NCBI GenBank assembly: GCA_016715945.1 | Contig: JADJXJ010000001.1 | Span: forward strand, 2,046,001-2,110,000 | Length of the DNA stretch: 64,000 nt | Direction of reading: 5' to 3' | Origin: Bacteroidota bacterium | Lineage (GTDB): Bacteria > Bacteroidota > Bacteroidia > Bacteroidales > F082 | Shown here: in pieces, positions 52,320 through 60,301 of the stretch | Position numbering within the stretch: position 1 is the stretch's first letter | Layout of the letters: each line of letters begins with the position of its first letter | The notes under the pieces: model-generated | Database searches by the model: none | What the model saw: the letters and a program-made list of their open reading frames with translations, nothing else | What the model was told of the DNA's origin: nothing | Translations under genes and position numbers: made by a program

Positions 52320-53658
52320 CGGGGACAATGATTTTGATTTGTTTGATGCGCCTGTTGTCGGCTTCGGCCACTTCGAAGACAAAATCCTTGCACTTAATCT
52401 GCGTTCCAACCGGCGGGATCTGGCCCTGCAATTCGAGGATCAGTCCGGCAAGCGTATCCGAATCGCCCTGTACGTCTTCAAAATAATGGCTGTCGATTTC
52501 CATCAGCTTGCAAAAATCAAGCAAACTCACCTTGCCGTCGAAGAGCCACGTAGAGGGGTCAAGCTTGCGGTAGTGGCTGCTTTCGGTGTCTTTGTCGAAT
52601 TCGTCGGATATGTCACCAACAATTTCTTCGATGATGTCCTCCAGGGTAAGCAATCCGGCCGTACCTCCGTATTCGTCCACCACAATGGCCATATGGATCT
52701 TCTTCTCGCGAAACTCCTGCAACAGGTCGTTGATGCGTTTGTTTTCGGGCACAAAAAAGGCTGGCCTGATGAGTTGCTGCCAGGTAAAATGCTGTTCGCC
52801 AAGGTGTGGCAGAAGATCCTTGATATACAGGATACCAAGCACCTGATCGAGGCTTTCTTCGTACACTGGTATGCGCGAATATCCGCTTTTCAGGATCAGG
52901 CTGATCAGCTCGTCGGATGGCGTATTCACCTCAACGGCAGTGATGTCCATCCGGGATTTCATGATGCTGCGGGCATCCTTTTCGCCAAAGGTGGCAATGC
53001 CTTTGAGCATTTTGCGCTCCTCCGGTGGGGTACTTTCGTCGGTAGTGATATCAATGGCTGCCGACAATTCGCTCATATCGAGCTGGTTATGCCTTTGGGC
53101 AAGGCGTTTATCGATGATGCCAGTGGTATGTACAAGCAGGCCCGAAAGTGGTTTGAGCAGGTTGACCGCTGCCGATAGCGGACGTGCCACAAAATTGGCA
53201 ACGGCCAGAGGACGCAGGTTTGCGTAAATTTTTGGCACGATCTCGCCAAAAATGAGGATGATGGAGGTGGTGATCACTACCTGAAAGAGGAATTCCAACA
53301 CGGGATTTTGTCCGAAGCTGAAAAGTGCTGTCATAAAATAGGTGCTCACAATCACTATGGCCACATTAATCATGTTGTTGAGTATGAGAATGGTGGCCAG
53401 CAAATGTTTGTGCTTTTCACGCAAGCTGAGGATAAGCTTCGACAGAATGGTTTCGCGGCTCTCGAGCTGGTTGAGGTCGGCCGGCTTAAGTGAAAAAAAT
53501 GATGTTTCGCTGGCCGAAACCAGGCCTGAAAGCAAAATCAGCAAAGTGAGCACAATAAGGGTGCTGAGGGCTTGCAGGTCGAATCCGTGAAAATTGAAGG
53601 AGAGCAGCGAGAAGAATGATAATATCCCCGCAGAAGGGTCAGGATCAGGAGTTTCCAA
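52306..53658 (-). CDS. gldE: GldE, CNNM/CorC-type transmembrane CBS-domain protein
   Basis: 450 residues. An N-terminal DUF21/CNNM membrane domain with four hydrophobic segments (about 20-170), two CBS domains (about 215-340; DELISLILKSGYSRIPVYEE; EYGGTAGLLTLEDIIEEIVG) and a C-terminal CorC_HlyC domain (WLFDGKVSLLDFCKLMEID). In Flavobacterium GldE supports GldD, probably through a transport role. Conserved order mutY, ssb, gldE, gldD. Confidence 0.95.
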   Translation of the reverse strand: METPDPDPSAGILSFFSLLSFNFHGFDLQALSTLIVLTLLILLSGLVSASETSFFSLKPADLNQLESRETILSKLILSLREKHKHLLATILILNNMINVAIVIVSTYFMTALFSFGQNPVLEFLFQVVITTSIILIFGEIVPKIYANLRPLAVANFVARPLSAAVNLLKPLSGLLVHTTGIIDKRLAQRHNQLDMSELSAAIDITTDESTPPEERKMLKGIATFGEKDARSIMKSRMDITAVEVNTPSDELISLILKSGYSRIPVYEESLDQVLGILYIKDLLPHLGEQHFTWQQLIRPAFFVPENKRINDLLQEFREKKIHMAIVVDEYGGTAGLLTLEDIIEEIVGDISDEFDKDTESSHYRKLDPSTWLFDGKVSLLDFCKLMEIDSHYFEDVQGDSDTLAGLILELQGQIPPVGTQIKCKDFVFEVAEADNRRIKQIKIIVPDAKQ

Positions 53659-53735
53659 AACTCAATAGTTTAGAATTTCGGCACAAAAATAGCATAAAAA
53701 CACTTATATCAGCCAACTCAATGCTTTATCAGTTG

Positions 53736-54218
53736 TCAGAAAGGCAGGTCGTCCGGGCTGTCGTGGGGAGGAATGGCTGAAAAATCCTCATGTTCTGATG
53801 CTGGCATGCTGCCTGCAGGTGGCTGTACCGGAGGGGCCTGCCGTGCCGATGGGTCGGCCATGTATTGGGTGGGGCCGCCACTTTTTGAGATCAGGTTCAT
53901 CTTTTCGGCCACCACCTCGGTGATGGTCCGGTTGACGCCCTGTCCGTCGGTATATTGTCTGGTTTTGATGCGCCCTTCCACATAGAGCAGGTCACCCTTG
54001 ACATAGTTTCTGCGCTTTTCGGCAATATCCATTGCCAGGTTGCCCCAGGCAACCACATTATGCCATTCGGTTTGGTCCTGCCAGTTGCCATCGCGGTCGC
54101 GATAGCGTTCGCTGGTGGCCAGGGTCACAGTCATCTTTTTTCCACCGTTCTCGAAATGAATCACTTCCGGGTCGCGCCCCAGGCGTCCAATGAGCATTAC
54201 TTTGTTCAATCCGGCCAT
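53736..54218 (-). CDS. ssb: Single-stranded DNA-binding protein
   Basis: 160 residues. OB fold with LNKVMLIGRLGRDPEV and TEWHNVVAWGN, a Pro/Gln/Gly-poor linker and the acidic tip DDLPF, which recruits repair and replication proteins. Encoded 25 bases after mutY, 77 before gldE. Confidence 0.97.
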   Translation of the reverse strand: MAGLNKVMLIGRLGRDPEVIHFENGGKKMTVTLATSERYRDRDGNWQDQTEWHNVVAWGNLAMDIAEKRRNYVKGDLLYVEGRIKTRQYTDGQGVNRTITEVVAEKMNLISKSGGPTQYMADPSARQAPPVQPPAGSMPASEHEDFSAIPPHDSPDDLPF

Positions 54219-54242
54219 AGTTTCAAGCTTTTAAATTGTTTT

Positions 54243-55322
54243 TCAAGCGTTTAGAATTTCAGACTCCTTCAAATACCCCTCAATCAACCTTGGCAAAGGC
54301 AAACGACTAAGGGTTTGAAGGTCAGCCAAAGATAAGCCATTTGGCAGGTTGATGTCAACATGGGTGTGCAATTCGAACTCAAAAAAGGCTGGCATGATGC
54401 GTTGGTGCGTAAGTTGATGTGGCCTGGTGCGCAGGCAACGCAGGTAGTGCCACCGTCCGGGCAGGTCGAGCTGGGTTTCGACAAGCTGATGAAGTTCTGC
54501 TTCGTCAATTTCGTGTTCGCTCTCAATCAGCGGAAACTCATACAGTCCTTTCCAGATGTCGTCGGCAGTGCGCTTTTGCATCAGCAGGCCTGCGCTGCCC
54601 CGAGCCGTTTGGACGCGCACTACCAGATAGTTGAACCATCGGGTGCGCACTGGTTTGCGGGGCAATTTTACCGGAAGGTTTGCCTGAATGTTTTTTTGAC
54701 GAGCCAGGCAGTGGTGGTTAAGCACGCATTCGTTGCACGAAGGGTTGCGCGGAGTGCACACGAGTGCGCCAAGTTCCATCATGGCCTGATTGTGCCTTCC
54801 GGGATTGGAGGTATCAAGCAGTTCTGCAGCCGCTTCGCGGAGCAGGCGCTCGCCCGAAGAGGTGTTTACTGCCTGATCTATGGCAAAAAGTCGCGAGATC
54901 ACCCTGGCAACATTTCCATCCACCACAGCCACCGGACGATCAAATGCAATGGAAGCAATTGCAGCAGCAGTGTAAGGCCCTATGCCTTTGATTTTTATCA
55001 GTTTATCGTATTCCGAAGGCACCACCCCCCCGTACTCACTAACTACCTGACGGGCACCGGCCAGCAGGTTTCGGGCACGGGAGTAATACCCAAGCCCCTG
55101 CCACATACGGAGCACTTCGTCCTCGTTGGCCGAAGCCAGCGATTGCAGGTCGGGCCATTTTTCCACAAAGCGTAAAAAGTATTCAAGCCCTTGATCCACA
55201 CGAGTTTGCTGCAGAATTACCTCCGAAACCCAGATGATGTATGGATCAGTGCTTTGCCGCCATGGAAGAGGTCGGTGATGTTCGAGGTACCACTGGGCCA
55301 GAAGCGACGAAATCGGGTTCAT
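54243..55322 (-). CDS. mutY: A/G-specific adenine glycosylase
   Basis: 359 residues. Removes A opposite 8-oxoG. The HhH-GPD core contains IKGIGPYTAAAIAS and VDGNVARVISRL with the catalytic Asp. The [4Fe-4S] cluster cysteines follow as CTPRNPSCNECVLNHHC (C-x6-C-x2-C-x5-C). A NUDIX-like C-terminal domain (about 230-355) recognises 8-oxoG. First gene of the mutY-ssb-gldE-gldD run, divergent from HU. Confidence 0.96.
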   Translation of the reverse strand: MNPISSLLAQWYLEHHRPLPWRQSTDPYIIWVSEVILQQTRVDQGLEYFLRFVEKWPDLQSLASANEDEVLRMWQGLGYYSRARNLLAGARQVVSEYGGVVPSEYDKLIKIKGIGPYTAAAIASIAFDRPVAVVDGNVARVISRLFAIDQAVNTSSGERLLREAAAELLDTSNPGRHNQAMMELGALVCTPRNPSCNECVLNHHCLARQKNIQANLPVKLPRKPVRTRWFNYLVVRVQTARGSAGLLMQKRTADDIWKGLYEFPLIESEHEIDEAELHQLVETQLDLPGRWHYLRCLRTRPHQLTHQRIMPAFFEFELHTHVDINLPNGLSLADLQTLSRLPLPRLIEGYLKESEILNA

Positions 55323-55399
55323 CAGATTTGAAAACGTTAAATTAGAGGAGTTTAGGTTAAAAAAAGTTTTGCGGGAAGATTTGATATTGAAAATGTTGT

Positions 55400-55407
55400 T
55401 ACTTTTG
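55400..55407 (+). promoter_or_regulatory. -7 box for HU
   Basis: TACTTTTG; TTTG at 55380-55383 is a possible -33 element, 16 bases upstream. Leader of about 45 bases to ATG 55454. Confidence 0.6.
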
Positions 55408-55453
55408 CAAGCTCATAAAATACCACAGTATTAACCATTTAAAGAATAAAGGT

Positions 55454-55735
55454 ATGACGAAAGCTGAAATTGTAGCAGAAGTTGCTAACAAAACAGGAGT
55501 AGAAAAAGTTGCCGTACAGGCCGTGGTCGAATCCTTCATGGAAGTTGTAAAGTCGTCGCTCGTTAATGGCGAGAACGTTTACCTCAGGGGTTTTGGCAGC
55601 TTCACCATCAAACGCAGGGCAGAAAAAACCGGAAGGAACATCTCCAAGAACACCACCATCATCATCCCCGCGCACAACATTCCTGCTTTCAAACCCGCCA
55701 AATCGTTTGTAAATCAGGTTAAAAGCGGAAAATAA
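55454..55735 (+). CDS. HU-family DNA-binding protein
   Basis: 93 residues. MTKAEIVAEVANKTGVEKVAV, VYLRGFGSFTIKRRAEKTGR with the flexible arm NTTIIIPAHNIPAFKPAK. A histone-like dimer that bends DNA. Encoded with the 29-residue protein and rng. Confidence 0.95.
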   Translation: MTKAEIVAEVANKTGVEKVAVQAVVESFMEVVKSSLVNGENVYLRGFGSFTIKRRAEKTGRNISKNTTIIIPAHNIPAFKPAKSFVNQVKSGK

Positions 55736-55762
55736 TTTTATCAACGCCTAAAAATAGAAGCC

Positions 55763-55852
55763 ATGCCCAGCGGAAAGAAGAGAAAGAGACATAAAATGGC
55801 AACCCACAAGCGCAAAAAACGCTTGAGAAAGAACAGGCATAAGAAGAAATAA
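55763..55852 (+). CDS. 29-residue Lys/Arg-rich protein, AURKAIP1/COX24 (mS38-like) family
   Basis: Too short for most gene finders. The product starts MPSGKKRKRHKMATHKRKKR and ends HKKK; 20 of 29 residues are Lys, Arg or His. HKMxTHKRKKRLRKNRHK is the motif shared with mitochondrial AURKAIP1/COX24 (mS38), a ribosomal small-subunit protein, and I recall near-identical ORFs across Bacteroidetes. Probably ribosome- or RNA-associated. Lies 27 bases after HU and before rng; an 11-bp hairpin separates it from rng. Confidence 0.75.
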   Translation: MPSGKKRKRHKMATHKRKKRLRKNRHKKK

Positions 55853-55876
55853 AATCTATTGCATGTTGGCACGGAT

Positions 55877-55905
55877 AACACAATGCCACCAAAAGGCATT
55901 GTGTT
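55877..55905 (+). terminator. 11-bp hairpin between the 29-residue gene and rng
   Basis: AACACAATGCC / GGCATTGTGTT, perfect stem, 7-base loop, no good T-tract. A terminator, or an RNase-processed or attenuating element ahead of the RNase gene. Confidence 0.6.
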
Positions 55906-55971
55906 ATTCCGTTTAATAAGACGGGTAAACCTCCAACCCCGAAACTTATCTTCTACAAATCCTAAAAATCA

Positions 55972-57537
55972 ATGTCAGAAAACATCAACAGAGAACTCAT
56001 CATCGATTCTCGTGCTTCGGAGGTTGACATTGCGCTGCTGGAAGACAAACTTCTGGTCGAATTACACAAGGAAAAGACCAACAATAACTTTGCTGTTGGC
56101 GACATTCACCTGGGCAAGGTCAAAAAGATCATGCCCGGCCTCAATGCTGCCTTTGTGGATGTAGGCTACGAAAAAGATGCTTTTCTGCATTACCTCGATC
56201 TCGGGCCACAAATTCGGTCGCTCAACAAATACGTGAAGCTGGCCCTGAACGGCAAGCCGGAAAATATTACGATGGAGAACTTCCGCAACGAGCCGGACAT
56301 CGAGAAGACGGGAAAGATCAATCAGGTTTTGGCCTCGGGTGCCCAGATCATGGTACAGATTGCCAAAGAACCCATCTCTACCAAAGGTCCGCGCATTTCG
56401 TCCGAAATTTCTCTGGCAGGGCGCTATCTGGTGCTGGTGCCCTTTTCGAACCGCATTTCGGTATCGCAAAAAATCAGATCGAACGAAGAGCGCAACAGGC
56501 TCAAACGCCTGATCCAGAGCATCAAACCCAACAATTTCGGAGTCATTATCCGCACCGTGGCCGAAAACAAAAAGGTGGCCGAGCTTGATGCCGATCTGCG
56601 CCAGCTTGTGGAGAAATGGGACAAGGTAACCGCCAAGCTCAACGGAGCCAAAGCACCCATGAAACTGCTCAGCGAGCTCGACCGCACTTCGGCCATCCTG
56701 CGCGACCTGCTCAACGAGTCGTTCAACAGCGTGCACGTAAACGACCCCAACCTTTATGAAGAGGTGCGCAGTTTCATCCAGACCATTACCCCGCAAAAGG
56801 TCGATATCGTCAAACTCTACAAAGGCAAAGCCCCCATCTTCGAACATTTCGGGGTGGACAAGCAAATCAAAGGTCTTTTTGGTCGAACAGTGACCATCCG
56901 CAGCGGTGTTTATCTCATCATCGAACACACCGAAGCCATGCACGTGATTGACGTCAACAGCGGTCATCGCGTGAACAAAGAAAACAGCCAGGAAGAAAAC
57001 GCGCTGGAAGTCAATCTGGAAGCCGCAACAGAAATCGCCCGCCAGCTCAGGCTGCGCGACATGGGCGGCATCATTGTGGTCGATTTTATCGACATGCACG
57101 ACAGCAAGCACAAACGCGAACTCTATCAGCGGCTGAAAGCCGAAATGAGTAAAGACCACGCCAAACACACCATCCTGCCACCCAGTAAATTTGGATTGGT
57201 GCAGATCACCCGCCAGCGCGTGCGTCCGCAAATGAGTGTCGAAATCCTGGAAAAATGCCCGGCCTGCGAAGGCACAGGAAAAATTAAACCCAGCATCCTG
57301 TTTACCGACGAAATAGAAAGCAACCTGAAGTACCTGCTCCTGGAGCAGAACGAGAAAAACATTACCCTGGTCGTTCATCCCTATCTGCATGCCTACCTCA
57401 CCAAAGGATGGTGGCCCATCTGGTGGAAATGGATGCTCAAATACAAACGATTGTTCAAAATCAGAGCAAACAAAAGCTTTCATGTGCTGGAATATAAGTT
57501 CCTGAATCAAAGCAACATAGAGCTGAGCATCTCATAA
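55972..57537 (+). CDS. rng: Ribonuclease E/G family protein
   Basis: 521 residues. N-terminal S1-like domain (VGDIHLGKVKKIMPGLNAAFVDVG), an RNase-H-like and 5'-sensor part, DNase-I-like catalytic domain (VIDVNSGHRV; GGIIVVDFIDMHDSKH with the metal-binding Asp residues), and a zinc-link pair in EKCPACEGTGK. Length and absence of the long C-terminal scaffold fit RNase G/CafA or a short RNase E. Processes rRNA and mRNA. ATG 55972. Confidence 0.93.
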   Translation: MSENINRELIIDSRASEVDIALLEDKLLVELHKEKTNNNFAVGDIHLGKVKKIMPGLNAAFVDVGYEKDAFLHYLDLGPQIRSLNKYVKLALNGKPENITMENFRNEPDIEKTGKINQVLASGAQIMVQIAKEPISTKGPRISSEISLAGRYLVLVPFSNRISVSQKIRSNEERNRLKRLIQSIKPNNFGVIIRTVAENKKVAELDADLRQLVEKWDKVTAKLNGAKAPMKLLSELDRTSAILRDLLNESFNSVHVNDPNLYEEVRSFIQTITPQKVDIVKLYKGKAPIFEHFGVDKQIKGLFGRTVTIRSGVYLIIEHTEAMHVIDVNSGHRVNKENSQEENALEVNLEAATEIARQLRLRDMGGIIVVDFIDMHDSKHKRELYQRLKAEMSKDHAKHTILPPSKFGLVQITRQRVRPQMSVEILEKCPACEGTGKIKPSILFTDEIESNLKYLLLEQNEKNITLVVHPYLHAYLTKGWWPIWWKWMLKYKRLFKIRANKSFHVLEYKFLNQSNIELSIS

Positions 57538-57545
57538 AACTTATG

Positions 57546-57578
57546 CCAAAGCCTCCAAACCGGGGGCTTTGGTGCTTT
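57546..57578 (+). terminator. Terminator after rng
   Basis: CCAAAGCCTCC / GGGGGCTTTGG, 11 bp with one GU, 5-base loop, then TGCTTTT. Confidence 0.85.
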
Positions 57579-57592
57579 TAACAGCAAATACC

Positions 57593-57600
57593 TAATTTTG
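57593..57600 (+). promoter_or_regulatory. -7 box for trpS, probable leaderless transcript
   Basis: TAATTTTG ends 4 bases before ATG 57605. With the usual start 4-6 bases past the box, transcription begins at the A of the start codon. Confidence 0.6.
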
Positions 57601-57604
57601 CAAC

Positions 57605-58600
57605 ATGGAAATTGTACTTAGCGGAATACGCCCCACCGGCAACCTCCACCTTGGAAACTACTTTGGCGCTGTGCGCAACTTTGTGCGCATGCAGGAGCAA
57701 AACAAATGCTTCTTTTTCATAGCCGATTATCATTCGCTCACCACCCACCCCAAGCCGACCGACCTGCACGGCAATGTGAAACAAGTGCTGGCCGAATACC
57801 TTGCCGCCGGTCTCGACCCCGAAAAGTCGACCCTGTATGTGCAAAGCGACCTCCCGGAAGTGGCCGAGCTCTACCTCATCCTGAACATGAATGCCTATGT
57901 GGGCGAACTCGAACGGGTGACCACCTTCAAGGAAAAAGTGCGCAAACAACCCGATAATGTGAATGCCGGATTGCTCACCTACCCTACCCTCATGGCAGCC
58001 GACATCCTGATTCACAAAGCCCACAAAGTGCCCGTTGGAAAAGACCAGGAACAGCACCTCGAAATGACGCGCACCTTCGCAAGGCGTTTCAACAGGATGT
58101 ATCAGGAAGACTTCTTCCCCATCCCCCAGGCCTACAATTTTGGCGCTGAACTGGTAAAAATACCCGGACTTGACGGCAGTGGAAAAATGGGCAAGTCGGA
58201 AGGCGAGGGCAATGCCATCTTCCTGATCGACGACCCCAAAACAATCCGTAAAAAGGTGATGCGCGCAGTGACCGACACCGGCCCCACCGAACCCAACCAG
58301 CCCATGTCGGACGGGGTGCAAAACCTGTTTACCCTGCTGAGCGTGGTTTCTACCCACGACACCGTCGAATACTTCAAGGAACAATACAACAACTGCAGCA
58401 TCCGCTACGGCGACCTGAAAAAACAGCTTGCCGAAGACATCATTGCCTTCACCGAACCCATCCGCCAGCGCATTCTCGAAATCTCGGCCGACGACGACTA
58501 CATCAGCCGTGTGGCCCGCCTGGGTGCCGAAAAAGCACGCGCAAGCGGAGCGGCCACGGTGAAAGAAGTTCGCGAAATCATTGGATTCCGGCATTTTTAG
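57605..58600 (+). CDS. trpS: Tryptophanyl-tRNA synthetase
   Basis: 331-residue class I enzyme. HIGH-like HLGN in GIRPTGNLHLGNYFGAVRN, KMSKS-like KMGKSEGEGNA, and IADYHSLTTHP plus QPEH-type KDQEQHLEMTR. Start at 57605 is the family start; the promoter box at 57593-57600 implies very little leader. Confidence 0.97.
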   Translation: MEIVLSGIRPTGNLHLGNYFGAVRNFVRMQEQNKCFFFIADYHSLTTHPKPTDLHGNVKQVLAEYLAAGLDPEKSTLYVQSDLPEVAELYLILNMNAYVGELERVTTFKEKVRKQPDNVNAGLLTYPTLMAADILIHKAHKVPVGKDQEQHLEMTRTFARRFNRMYQEDFFPIPQAYNFGAELVKIPGLDGSGKMGKSEGEGNAIFLIDDPKTIRKKVMRAVTDTGPTEPNQPMSDGVQNLFTLLSVVSTHDTVEYFKEQYNNCSIRYGDLKKQLAEDIIAFTEPIRQRILEISADDDYISRVARLGAEKARASGAATVKEVREIIGFRHF

Positions 58601-58602
58601 CT

Positions 58603-59004
58603 ATGGGGAACGCCGGTATTTATGTGACAAGGTTTGTAACCTTCCTGCTCAAACTCTCGGTTGTCGCTTACATGTTTGCCGTGGTGTTTCCTTACATCAG
58701 CGACCCGGGCTTCGAAAGCACCTTTGGCACCTGGTCGGTGCGATGGCTGCTCATCATCCTGCTGGGGGCCATCACCCTGGGAGTGTTTGTTGTGTCGCGT
58801 ACCGACTTTTACCTTTATGGATTCTTTCTGGTAGCCATTGCAGCGGTTTACAAACTTTTCAATATCATGCTCACGCCCCTGGCCATTGGCGAACTCATGC
58901 TGCACTTTTACGTCCTCTCGACTGCCATTTATTTTCTTACACGCGACCTGCGTCATCATCGTTCTTACAAGAAGCGGCGCTCCGGCAAGCCCGCCGAATG
59001 GTAA
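58603..59004 (+). CDS. Hypothetical four-span membrane protein
   Basis: 133 residues with about four hydrophobic segments (YVTRFVTFLLKLSVVAYMFA; WLLIILLGAITLGVFVV; YLYGFFLVAIAAVYKLF; LMLHFYVLSTAIYFL), basic tail RHHRSYKKRRSGKPAEW. Not recognised. Two bases after trpS and 13 before hflX, so in one transcript. Confidence 0.75.
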   Translation: MGNAGIYVTRFVTFLLKLSVVAYMFAVVFPYISDPGFESTFGTWSVRWLLIILLGAITLGVFVVSRTDFYLYGFFLVAIAAVYKLFNIMLTPLAIGELMLHFYVLSTAIYFLTRDLRHHRSYKKRRSGKPAEW

Positions 59005-59017
59005 GCGATCTCAGCCT

Positions 59018-60211
59018 ATGTCCAAAAACATCTCAACCGCACTAAAACCCGAGCGTGCCGTGGTGGTGGGGATCATCACCCCCGAGCAGCCACGCAGCAA
59101 AGTGGAAGACTACCTGACTGAGCTGGAGTTTCTGGTTGATACGGCCGGAGGTATTCCCGTGAGGCGTTTTACACAAACTTTGCCTGCTGCAAACAGCAAA
59201 ACCTATGTGGGCTCGGGCAAGCTGGAGGAAATAGTGCAATACGTCAAGGCCGAAAACATTGATATGGTGGTGTTCGACGACGAATTGGGCGCTTCGCAGA
59301 TTCGCAATCTCGAAAAAGCACTCGGCTGCAAAGTGCTCGACCGAACTACCCTCATCCTCGACATTTTTGCAAAACGCGCACGCACCGCTCATGCGAAAGC
59401 CCAGGTAGAACTTGCACAATACCAATATCTTCTGCCACGGCTTACCAGGATGTGGACCCACCTTGAACGCCAGCGTGGAGGCATCGGACTTCGAGGCCCC
59501 GGTGAAACCGAAATTGAAACCGACCGCCGGGTGATCCGCGATAAAATTGCCCAACTCAAAGAAAAGCTGCGCGAGATAGACACCCAAAAGGCTGTGCAAC
59601 GCAAAAACCGCGGCAAGCTCATCCGCGTTGCCCTGGTTGGCTACACCAACGTGGGCAAATCCACCATCATGAATATGCTCAGCAAGAGCGATGTGTTTGC
59701 CGAAAACAAACTATTTGCCACACTCGATACCACAGTGCGCAAAGTGGTGGTGGACAATCTGCCATTCCTGCTGTCCGACACCGTCGGCTTTATCCGCAAG
59801 CTCCCGCACGACCTGATTGAGTCGTTCAAATCGACACTCGATGAGGTGCGCGAATCGGATATCCTGCTTCATGTGGTGGACGTGTCTCATCCGGAGTTTG
59901 AAGAACAAATCGGCATCGTCAACCAAACCCTCGCCGAACTGGGTGCAGCCGAAAAAAAAACGATTCTGATTTTCAATAAGATAGATGCTTACGCTCATCC
60001 GGTTATGGACGAAGACGAGTTCGACCTTACCCGTCCGGAAAGGCCCAGCCTGGAAACTTTGAAACAACAATGGGAACAAAAAACCAACCAGCCGGTGATT
60101 TTTATCTCGGCACTGCATCGCGAAAATTATGCAGCACTGCGCGAACTGCTTTACCGGGAAATCAGGGATATGCATGCCATCCGCTATCCGTATGATGACT
60201 TCCTTTACTAA
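59018..60211 (+). CDS. hflX: GTPase HflX
   Basis: 397 residues. N-terminal HflX domain (YLTELEFLVDTAGGIPVRRF; KTYVGSGKLEEIVQYV), the Gly-rich linker GIGLRGPGETEIETDRR, and a GTPase domain with G1 GYTNVGKST, G3 DTVGFIRKLPHDL, G4 NKIDA and G5 SAL. HflX splits stalled or heat-stressed 70S ribosomes. A frame open from 58838 overlaps the membrane gene and is rejected; ATG 59018 is the start. Confidence 0.95.
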   Translation: MSKNISTALKPERAVVVGIITPEQPRSKVEDYLTELEFLVDTAGGIPVRRFTQTLPAANSKTYVGSGKLEEIVQYVKAENIDMVVFDDELGASQIRNLEKALGCKVLDRTTLILDIFAKRARTAHAKAQVELAQYQYLLPRLTRMWTHLERQRGGIGLRGPGETEIETDRRVIRDKIAQLKEKLREIDTQKAVQRKNRGKLIRVALVGYTNVGKSTIMNMLSKSDVFAENKLFATLDTTVRKVVVDNLPFLLSDTVGFIRKLPHDLIESFKSTLDEVRESDILLHVVDVSHPEFEEQIGIVNQTLAELGAAEKKTILIFNKIDAYAHPVMDEDEFDLTRPERPSLETLKQQWEQKTNQPVIFISALHRENYAALRELLYREIRDMHAIRYPYDDFLY

Positions 60212-60268
60212 AAGGTTAAACCAAACCGGCTAGCCCTGAGGTAAACCAGAACGGAGCGCTTAATTGGT

Positions 60269-60276
60269 TAATTTTG
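60269..60276 (+). promoter_or_regulatory. -7 box for lnt
   Basis: TAATTTTG, 25 bases before ATG 60302. Confidence 0.55.
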
Positions 60277-60301
60277 TCCCACAGGCAAAGCCCCGTATCC
60301 C

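Noticed and set aside
58838..59017. N-terminal 60-codon extension of HflX
   Set aside because: It overlaps the membrane protein gene in another frame and has no HflX-like sequence; ATG 59018 is the family start.
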